Origin: an uncultured Clostridia bacterium
GTDB lineage: Bacteria; Bacillota; Clostridia; Christensenellales; CAG-917
Reading direction: 5' to 3'
Assembly: GCA_944372795.1 (NCBI GenBank)
Contig: CALWAF010000013.1
Coordinates: forward strand, 1 to 39,321
DNA length: 39,321 nucleotides
Shown: piece after piece, positions 33,218 through 39,321 of the stretch
Layout: every line of letters starts with the position of its first letter
Numbering within the stretch: position 1 is the stretch's first letter
Notes under the pieces: generated by a model
Seen by the model: the letters and a program-made list of their open reading frames with translations, nothing else
Told to the model about the DNA's origin: nothing
Databases searched by the model: none
Made by a program: the position numbers and the translations under genes

Positions 33218-34936
33218 TCAGTTTGCCTCCGAAGAGTGGGCTATATAGTTGAGGTGGTCGCCCACACGTTCGAGGTTGCACACGAGATTTACGAAGACGC
33301 CGCTGCTTTCGGGGCGGCACTCTCCGCTGCCCAGCCTAGCGACGTGCTCCTTGATGAGGCGCTTCCTTCTGGAGTCGACCTCGTTCTCCAGCTCGTCGAT
33401 GGCGTTGATGTCGTCCATTGCGCCCGAAAGGAGCAGCTCGCCCGCCTTTTCGGACATCTTTTCCAAAAGCTCGTACATTCCCTTGATGTCGTCCTTGACC
33501 TTGGGGGAGAAGTAGAGCTGATCCTTTTCGGTGCGGCGGGTGTACTTGGTCACGTTTTCTGCAAGCTCGCCCACGCGGTGGATGTCGCCTAGGCAGGAGT
33601 GCAGCGCCGCGATGCGTTTCTCGGTGTCCAGAGTGGAGTCATAGGCGGACACCTGCACGAGATAAGCGTCGATCTTGGAGAGGGTCTCTTCCGTCTCGGA
33701 GTTGAGGCGCATGACCTCTTCCGTCTTCGCGGTGTCCTGCTCGATGAAGCCTTCCACCGCCGTTTTCAGCCCGGAGATAGCCTTGCGCAGCGCAGCTCTC
33801 GCCTCTTCGGTGGCGCCGTCGACTGCGAGCGCGGGGGTGGGCAGCAGACGCTTATCAAGTCTTGATGGCGCATCCTCCGCGTCTTCGGTGCTCTTCGCCG
33901 CCTTCTTGCCGGGGCGGACGAGCAGCTCGGAGAGCTTGACCAGCCCGTTGGTGAAGGGCAGGAAGAGGATGGTGCTGATGACGTTGAAGAAGGTGTGGAA
34001 CATCGCTATCTGCGTGCCCGGATTGTTGGGGAACCACGCTTCCAGCGTCAGCCTGTTCATGTCCGGCCAGCATATCATTATGATGAAGAATATGATGGAG
34101 CCTATGACGTTGAACAGCAGGTGTATCATAGCCGCCCGTCGAGCGTTGACCGATGTGCCGATGCAGGAGAGCAGCGCAGTGACGCAGGTGCCGATGTTGG
34201 TGCCCAGCACTACGTACATGACCGCGTTGCCGCCTCCGCCTATGATGATGCCCTGCGTCGCCATCGAGATGAGGATGACCGTGACGGCGGAGGAGGACTG
34301 CACTATGGCGGTGATGGCGATGCCGAGGAAGAAGAGCAGGAAGGGGTTGGTGATGCTCGCGAAGAGGTCGACGATCACCTGACTTTCCTTGAAGAACGCC
34401 ATCGAGCCGTCCATGACGTCGAGACCCACGAAGACGAGACCGAGACCTGCCACGGCGTAGCAAATCGTCTGCACCTTTTCCTTTTTGGTGGCGTAGGCGA
34501 TGAGCACGCCTATGCCCGTGAGCCCCATCGCGAAGGTGGCGATGTCGAAGGCGGAAAGCGCCGCGATCTGCGCCGTGATGGTGGTGCCGATGTTGGCGCC
34601 CATCGTGATGGTCGCAGCCTGCGTCAGGGTCATGACGCCCGCGTTGACGAGGCCGACCACCATGACCGTCGTGAGCGAGGAGCTCTGTATGACGGCGGTC
34701 ACCGCCGTGCCGATGCCCACGCCTACGAGGTTGGAGGACCATTCCTTTGTTTTCGCGCGGAATTTTTCCTTGCGCGTCGCGCCCTCGGGCAGGACCGTCT
34801 TGCCGGAGGCGCGGTGGAAGAGCGAGCGCATCTTGCCCGTCGCCAGCTTTTCCATGTTGTCGGACAGGAGCTTGACGCCTATGAGGAAGGCGCCGAGACC
34901 CGCAAGGAGCTCAAATACTGCGTATGCGTATTCCAT
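33218..34936 (-). CDS. Na+/phosphate symporter family protein with PhoU-like C-terminal domain
   Basis: The 572 residues carry two inverted NptA/PNaS repeats with the QSSS signatures (VIQSSSLTTVMVVGLVNAG near 85 and VQSSSAVTVILISMATQG near 213), each in a membrane core of several helices (residues 1-345). A cytoplasmic PhoU-like helical domain (about 385-565) follows, ending LVCNLERVGDHLNYIAH ('ERxGDH' motif). Such proteins import Pi with sodium, and the PhoU part may sense or regulate. It is first of the operon with the two-component system. Confidence 0.93.
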   Translation of the reverse strand: MEYAYAVFELLAGLGAFLIGVKLLSDNMEKLATGKMRSLFHRASGKTVLPEGATRKEKFRAKTKEWSSNLVGVGIGTAVTAVIQSSSLTTVMVVGLVNAGVMTLTQAATITMGANIGTTITAQIAALSAFDIATFAMGLTGIGVLIAYATKKEKVQTICYAVAGLGLVFVGLDVMDGSMAFFKESQVIVDLFASITNPFLLFFLGIAITAIVQSSSAVTVILISMATQGIIIGGGGNAVMYVVLGTNIGTCVTALLSCIGTSVNARRAAMIHLLFNVIGSIIFFIIMICWPDMNRLTLEAWFPNNPGTQIAMFHTFFNVISTILFLPFTNGLVKLSELLVRPGKKAAKSTEDAEDAPSRLDKRLLPTPALAVDGATEEARAALRKAISGLKTAVEGFIEQDTAKTEEVMRLNSETEETLSKIDAYLVQVSAYDSTLDTEKRIAALHSCLGDIHRVGELAENVTKYTRRTEKDQLYFSPKVKDDIKGMYELLEKMSEKAGELLLSGAMDDINAIDELENEVDSRRKRLIKEHVARLGSGECRPESSGVFVNLVCNLERVGDHLNYIAHSSEAN

Positions 34937-35033
34937 TGTTCACCGTTATCCCTCTTGTTTTGGACCGGGACGGCTCCGTCCCGTATGACGCGCACCCGCA
35001 TCGTCGCGCCGCATTTCATTTTGTCTTGGTTTT

Positions 35034-35077
35034 AGTCTAGCATGGAAGATGTAAATTAGTTGTCACAAAATTGTAAA
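35034..35077 (-). promoter_or_regulatory. Pho-box-like tandem repeats upstream of the phosphate operon
   Basis: On the minus strand TTTACA, GTGACA and TTTACA (complements of 35072-35077, 35061-35066 and 35050-35055) follow each other with exactly 5 bp between them, an 11-bp period. This matches the TTWACA-N5 direct repeats bound by PhoP dimers in Firmicutes. A possible -10 is TAGACT (complement of 35034-35039). No good -35 box is present, which fits an activated promoter. Confidence 0.65.
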
Positions 35078-35122
35078 AAAAGCGGAATGTGGCAAGTCGG
35101 ACGCAAAAATGATGGGTGCGAT

Positions 35123-35158
35123 TTGATAGCCAAACGACATATGTCGTGTTATTATAAT
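35123..35158 (+). promoter_or_regulatory. Promoter region of the second ABC gene with 14-bp palindrome
   Basis: TTGATA (35123-35128), 18 bp, TGTTAT (35147-35152), with TATAAT overlapping downstream (35153-35158). The perfect palindrome ACGACATATGTCGT (35134-35147) fills the spacer and would block polymerase if bound. A second A+T-rich stretch (35160-35235) follows; no gene is seen before 35278. Confidence 0.55.
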
Positions 35159-35277
35159 ATGCGTTCAATCGTCTTGTTATTCTTTAATCGTTTTTTAACA
35201 AGAGTACGGTTGAATAATAATATTACAGTTAATACGAGGGACGCCCGTGTCCGAAAGACGCGTCCGAAAGGTGAAAA

Positions 35278-38046
35278 ATGCTGAAACTCGTTGACATCAC
35301 AAAAGAGTACAGGACCGACGAAGAGAGCGTGATGGCGCTGCGCGGCGTGTCCGTGGAATTCCGCGAGAGCGAATTCGTCTCCATTCTGGGGCCGTCGGGC
35401 TGCGGCAAGACGACCCTTCTCAATATCATAGGCGGGTTGGATCGTTACACAGCGGGCGACATCCGCGTGGATGGCATCTCCACCAAGGAATACCGCGACG
35501 AGGATTGGGACACCTACCGCAACAGGCGCATAGGCTTCGTCTTCCAATCCTACAACCTCATCCCCCACATGACCGTGCTGAAAAACGTGCAGCTCAGCCT
35601 CACGCTCGCGGGCATCTCCAAAGAAGAGGGCAGAGAGCGCGCGCTCGAAGCGCTGAAAAAGGTGGGGCTCGAGAAGCAGGCGAAGAAGAAGCCCAACCAG
35701 ATGTCCGGCGGACAGATGCAGCGCGTCGCCATCGCCCGCGCCCTCGTCAACAACCCCGACATCATCCTCGCCGACGAACCCACGGGCGCACTCGACAGCG
35801 AGAGCGGCGTGCAGGTCATGGAGCTTCTGAAAGAGGTGGCGCGCGACAGGCTGGTCATCATGGTCACGCACAACGGACAGCTTGCCGAAGAATACAGCAC
35901 CCGCATCATCAACCTTCGCGACGGCGAAGTGGTGGGGGACACCGCGCCCTATGACTCCGATTCCGAGCCTGCGGACATCGCCAAGCGCGAGAGCAGAGTT
36001 TTCGACGAAAACGGGGTTGATTCCACCGTTTTGACAGCACAAACCCCGAGTAGTGCGGAAGAAGGCGTTGCGGCCCCCGCAAGACCCAAGAGGCGGAACA
36101 TCTTCACCCGCATAGGCGAGCGCATCCGCGATTTCCGCAAACGCGAGAAGTCTTATATGTCCGTGTCCACCGCGGTCAACCTCTCGTGGACCAACCTGCT
36201 CAGCAAGAAGGGACGCACCCTGCTCACCTCCATTGCGGGCAGCATCGGCATCATCGGCATCGTGGTCGTCCTCGCACTCTCCAACGGCGTCGGCGGCTAC
36301 ATCGCGGGGCTCGAGGAAAACGCCCTTTCGCAATATCCCATCACCATCAACGACCGCGATGTGTCCATGGAGAACATCATGAACACCGTGCTCGGCGGCA
36401 TGGGCGGCGACAAGGGTGAGGAATATCCCGACACGGGCGAGATAGTCGTGGGCGAGGTGCTGGGATCGCTGCTTTCGTCCATAAGCGACATCTTTGCGGA
36501 GAACGACCTCTCTTCCTTCAAACAATACATCGAGCAGAACTTCGACGAGAGCTACGGTGTGGTCAAGTACGGCTACGGCACGACTATGAACATCTACACC
36601 GAAGACCCGAAGAACCCCGACACGAAGTATATGAAGGTCAATCCTTACACCGATGCGATGGGCTCCTTCTTCCCCTCGTCGGGGGAGGGCAATCTCGGCG
36701 CCATCGCGGACATGGCGGAGAGTTTTTCCGCGTCGTGGGATCAGCTCACCACCAATCAGAGCCTTCTCGAGAAACAGTACGACGTGCTTGAGGGCAGGTG
36801 GCCCTCGCAGAGCTCGCCCAACGAGATCGTCATCGTCGTGGACAGCTACAACAATCTGCCCGACTTTGCCATGTTCATCCTCGGCTTGCGCTCGCAGGAC
36901 GACCTTATGAACATCATTTTCCCCACTGGCTCCGACCGCGACGAGTTCTATGAACCCATCGACATGGCATCCCTCATCGGCAAGAAGTATTACGTCATCA
37001 CCGACGCGGACTATTTTGTCGAGGACGAGACCGCTCCCGGCGGCTACGATCAGATTGACAGGACCGCCGTCGACAAGTCCGTCGTCGACGCCGCCTTCGA
37101 AGAGAACGGCGTGACGGAGCTCAAAGTGGTGGGTGTCGTCCGTCCCAAACCCGGCGTGACCGTCACCTCCATCAACGGCTATATCGGTTACACCGAGGCG
37201 CTCACGCTCTCCATGCTGGAGAAGGCGGAGACGCACGACGTCGTGCAGAAGGTCATGGACGCGGCAAAGCTGGCGGCGGCGCGCGGCGACGCGGAGGCGG
37301 CGGAGACCATCACCGTCACGGAAGAAAATTTTCTCCCCTTCTCTTCCCCCATCGCATTGGATGAGAAGGTCTCTTATCCCGGCAGTCTCTTCGGCGACAA
37401 TGAGCAGCAAGTGAACGTAGGCACGTCCATCTTTAACTATGACCTATATGTCGCCCTGCTCAAAGCGCTGGGGGTGGCGGATCCCGACGACCCGTCGTCC
37501 ATATCCTTCTATCCGAACTCCTTCGACCACAAGGCGGACATCGAGAATTTCATCGCGCAATATACACGGGATACGGGCAACGACCTCAAATACACCGATC
37601 AGCTCGGCATCATCATGACTTTCGTGGAGCAAATGAGCTCCACCGTCACGCAGGTGCTCGTAGGCTTCGCCGCCATCTCCCTCATCGTGTCCACCATCAT
37701 GATCGCCATCATCATCTACACCTCGGTGCTGGAACGCAGGAAGGAGATAGGCGTGCTGCGCTCCCTCGGCGCAAGAAAGAAGGACATATCACGCGTCTTC
37801 ATTGCGGAGTCCGCAATTCTGGGCGCTTATTCGGGAGCCATAGGCATAGTGCTCGCCGTGGTCATATCCTTTGCGGGCAGTGCCATTCTCGCCGCCGTCC
37901 TCGGCATATCGGGACTCATGCAATTGCAGATCTGGCAGTGCGCGGCGATGTTCTGCATCAGCATACTGCTTTCGGTGCTGGCGGGCTTCATACCTTCGCG
38001 CATCGCATCCAAGAAGGATCCGACAGTCGCCCTCCGCAGCGAATGA
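35278..38046 (+). CDS. ABC transporter, fused ATPase and FtsX-type permease (paralogue of the 21424 gene)
   Basis: The 922 residues have the same plan as the minus-strand gene. The ATPase (1-220) has Walker A GPSGCGKT (38-45), [14 protein letters not shown] and [12 protein letters not shown] shorter linker (about 225-285) follows, then TM1 with [18 protein letters not shown], an extracytoplasmic region, and three C-terminal TMs. The ATPase and first-TM regions are clearly homologous to the paralogue, while the extracytoplasmic parts differ, as expected if they handle different substrates. AAAGGTGAAAA precedes the ATG. The gene is single and ends at its own terminator. A link to the divergent phosphate operon is possible only by position. 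Confidence 0.9.
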   Translation: MLKLVDITKEYRTDEESVMALRGVSVEFRESEFVSILGPSGCGKTTLLNIIGGLDRYTAGDIRVDGISTKEYRDEDWDTYRNRRIGFVFQSYNLIPHMTVLKNVQLSLTLAGISKEEGRERALEALKKVGLEKQAKKKPNQMSGGQMQRVAIARALVNNPDIILADEPTGALDSESGVQVMELLKEVARDRLVIMVTHNGQLAEEYSTRIINLRDGEVVGDTAPYDSDSEPADIAKRESRVFDENGVDSTVLTAQTPSSAEEGVAAPARPKRRNIFTRIGERIRDFRKREKSYMSVSTAVNLSWTNLLSKKGRTLLTSIAGSIGIIGIVVVLALSNGVGGYIAGLEENALSQYPITINDRDVSMENIMNTVLGGMGGDKGEEYPDTGEIVVGEVLGSLLSSISDIFAENDLSSFKQYIEQNFDESYGVVKYGYGTTMNIYTEDPKNPDTKYMKVNPYTDAMGSFFPSSGEGNLGAIADMAESFSASWDQLTTNQSLLEKQYDVLEGRWPSQSSPNEIVIVVDSYNNLPDFAMFILGLRSQDDLMNIIFPTGSDRDEFYEPIDMASLIGKKYYVITDADYFVEDETAPGGYDQIDRTAVDKSVVDAAFEENGVTELKVVGVVRPKPGVTVTSINGYIGYTEALTLSMLEKAETHDVVQKVMDAAKLAAARGDAEAAETITVTEENFLPFSSPIALDEKVSYPGSLFGDNEQQVNVGTSIFNYDLYVALLKALGVADPDDPSSISFYPNSFDHKADIENFIAQYTRDTGNDLKYTDQLGIIMTFVEQMSSTVTQVLVGFAAISLIVSTIMIAIIIYTSVLERRKEIGVLRSLGARKKDISRVFIAESAILGAYSGAIGIVLAVVISFAGSAILAAVLGISGLMQLQIWQCAAMFCISILLSVLAGFIPSRIASKKDPTVALRSE

Positions 38047-38067
38047 GCGCACCTGCAACCTAGCCTC

Positions 38068-38104
38068 AAAACGGGCGCCCCGAAGCGGGACGCCCGTTTT
38101 ATTT
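38068..38104 (+). terminator. Terminator of the second ABC gene
   Basis: AAAACGGGCG (38068-38077) pairs with CGCCCGTTTT (38091-38100), with an inner CCCG/CGGG extension, followed by ATTT. 38105-38240 contains no visible gene. Confidence 0.88.
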
Positions 38105-38240
38105 CCCGCTCCTTATCTCACCGTTTTCACATCATCTTGTCCGCTTTGCTCCGACGGAGCGCTTTCTTGCAGCTGCAGTCCGGATGCCGTATCGCCGAGC
38201 CGTTCCTTTGTGAAAAATCCGCATAATTTTCGGACGGGGG

Positions 38241-38269
38241 TTGAAAATAAAATAAACTTATAATATAAT
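38241..38269 (+). promoter_or_regulatory. Promoter of the DUF308-type gene
   Basis: TTGAAA (38241-38246), 17 bp, TATAAT (38264-38269). An additional overlapping TATAAT is at 38259. Confidence 0.8.
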
Positions 38270-38315
38270 GTTCTACGAAAAAAACGGCGCTTCGCCGTGT
38301 AAAAGAGGTGATATA

Positions 38316-38837
38316 ATGGCTAAAAAGATTCAATCCACCGCCAAGGTGACGGACAACAGCGTCATGCTGTGCCTGCTCTTCATAGTTATGGGCGTGCTCT
38401 TCGTCTGGCTCGAAGCCGGCGTCGCCGCCATCGCAATGATGACCATCGGCGTCATCGCCACCGTGCTCGGTCTCTTCGAGCTCTTCCACAAGAACTGGAT
38501 CATGGGCATCATCGAGCTCGTCATCGGCATTGCGCTCATAGTGGTCGCAGCCCTCGCTCCCGATGTGGTCATCCTCATCCTCGGCATCGCCATCATGCTC
38601 TTCGCCATCCTCGTGCTCATCATGGGGCTCAAGAGCTTCAAAGGCATGAGTGTCGTCTCCAAAGTGCTCTACATCCTCACCATCCTTCTCGCCCTCGTCG
38701 TCGGCATCCTCTTCGTCGTTGCCTACGCCGAAAGCGGTGTTGAAGGCATCTTCATCGCCATCGGCGCCATAAGCCTCGCCGTCGGGGTGGTGATGTTGGT
38801 GAAGGCTGCCCTGACCAGCGGCACCAAAGCCGTCTGA
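38316..38837 (+). CDS. DUF308/HdeD-like membrane protein
   Basis: The 173 residues form six evenly spaced hydrophobic segments (about 16-33, 34-55, 62-80, 82-105, 114-137 and 143-165) with very short loops, the pattern of DUF308 (HdeD) proteins. The ATG at 38316 has AGAGGTG 5 bp upstream; an upstream in-frame ATG (38268) overlaps the -10 box and is rejected. HdeD is linked to acid resistance in enterobacteria, which should not be carried over here. Its stop codon (38835-38837) lies inside the terminal repeat of element m4. Confidence 0.82.
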   Translation: MAKKIQSTAKVTDNSVMLCLLFIVMGVLFVWLEAGVAAIAMMTIGVIATVLGLFELFHKNWIMGIIELVIGIALIVVAALAPDVVILILGIAIMLFAILVLIMGLKSFKGMSVVSKVLYILTILLALVVGILFVVAYAESGVEGIFIAIGAISLAVGVVMLVKAALTSGTKAV

Positions 38838-38958
38838 CGCTCTCATTTGGCGCATAACTGCGTCAAAGGCACCCGCTCTGCGGAGCACGTACGATTTAGT
38901 ACGCTGGCTCCTTGAGCGGGTGCCTTTTCCTTGTTCTGCATCCAAATGAGAGCGTCAG
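38834..38958 (+). repeat. 125-bp stop-codon/terminator element, copy m4
   Basis: The perfect 17-bp ends are CTGACGCTCTCATTTGG (38834-38850) and its complement (38942-38958). The perfect 14-bp inner stem (38865-38878 with 38914-38927) is followed by TCCTTG, so it can end the DUF308 transcript. The gene's TGA is bases 2-4 of the element. Confidence 0.88.
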
Positions 38959-38964
38959 ACTAAT

Positions 38965-39321
38965 GTGAGGTAAGAACAGAGAAAACGTCGTGCTCAAAGG
39001 TTGGAACGGGGTGCACGTCCCGCGGGGAATGTTGCTCCCCCTCCTTCCCTTCGGGCTTTCCTCCCCCACTCGGGAAGAGTTCAGTCCTCCTAAAATGCAG
39101 GATATACTTTTCGTTCTTTTTGATAGAGTTTGAATCTCGCATAGAGATAATCGAGTGGCGAACAGAATAAACTGAACGTCGCTCGCGGGGAGAGGAAGGC
39201 GACTCGACGCGCACTATGTCCGTGTCTACTTAATTATCCGTCCGGCTTGCGAGGTCGCGAAGCGCGCCGCGACTTGCAAGAGCGGGCGCAAACGCCCGCT
39301 GTGCAAGTTTGGGTGAGCGGC
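38965..39321 (+). repeat. Composite repeat copy R6 (continues past the window)
   Basis: This copy starts with ACGTCGTGCTCAAAGGTTGG and runs through the full body to the stem-loop (ACTTGCA 39269-39275 region with TGCAAGT) and GGTGAGCGGC at the window edge. Its sequence end matches the start of the window's R1. Confidence 0.85.

Noticed and set aside
1..39321. CRISPR array or tandem spacer-repeat structure
   Set aside because: The repeats are far apart, in mixed orientation, and of 95-400 bp; there is no regular 28-37-bp repeat with unique spacers and no cas gene.

Overview
The window looks like chromosomal DNA from a G+C-rich, low-G+C-lineage (Firmicutes/Clostridia-type) bacterium. The evidence is CdaA-type diadenylate cyclase, a Na+/Pi symporter with a PhoU tail, a CadC/SmtB-type regulator, sigma-A promoters with Clostridia-like -35/-10 boxes, strong AAGGAGG ribosome binding sites and many ATGA stop/start overlaps. 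An uncultured gut-type Clostridia genome is my best guess; the exact taxon is inference. No rRNA, tRNA, CRISPR array or complete insertion sequence was recognised.

Layout. 1-384: repeats. 381-1313 (-): SPFH membrane protein, divergent from the operon holA - membrane protein - cdaA - DUF1015 - lysC (1472-6832). 6829-8064: about 1.25 kb of nested repeats. 8086-9735 (-): acyl-CoA synthetase-like enzyme, divergent from two small winged-helix/TM proteins followed by uvrB and uvrA (9896-15651). 15836-17542: an A+T-richer island with an XRE repressor (-) and a GIY-YIG nuclease plus a small membrane protein (+). 17815-20355 (-): metal-resistance operon (CadC/SmtB-like repressor, free-standing HMA metallochaperone, P1B ATPase) with its promoter and tandem operators. 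20476-21412: repeats. 21424-24675 (-): ABC ATPase-permease fusion. 25014-27345 (+): tcdA, THUMP-methyltransferase and dtd, overlapping by ATGA. 27469-29677 (+): nitroreductase, LMW phosphatase, small membrane protein, AlkD-like protein. 29801-30682 (+): aldose-epimerase-like protein. 31205-34936 (-): Na+/Pi symporter, response regulator and histidine kinase, probably a phosphate-sensing operon with a Pho-box-like promoter. 35278-38046 (+): second ABC ATPase-permease fusion. 38316-38837 (+): DUF308-type membrane protein. 38834-39321: repeats.

The most striking non-genic signal is a family of about 125-bp elements with 17-bp terminal inverted repeats (CTGACGCTCTCATTTRG). Three complete copies (260-384, 6829-6952, 38834-38958) each lie directly at the end of a different gene, in the same orientation, so that bases 2-4 of the element are that gene's TGA stop codon. 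The element's inner hairpin ends in a T-rich tract, so the element looks like a mobile 'stop codon plus terminator' cassette. A second family, a composite repeat of about 350-400 bp, recurs five or six times between genes. It ends in a stem-loop whose two arms change together between copies, which indicates selection on structure rather than on protein.

Regulatory DNA is unusually readable here: consensus promoters for the XRE gene, the metal operon, the ABC gene at 24.7 kb, tcdA, the nitroreductase operon and the epimerase; tandem CadC-type operators; paired XRE operator motifs; and three direct repeats at 11-bp spacing upstream of the phosphate operon.
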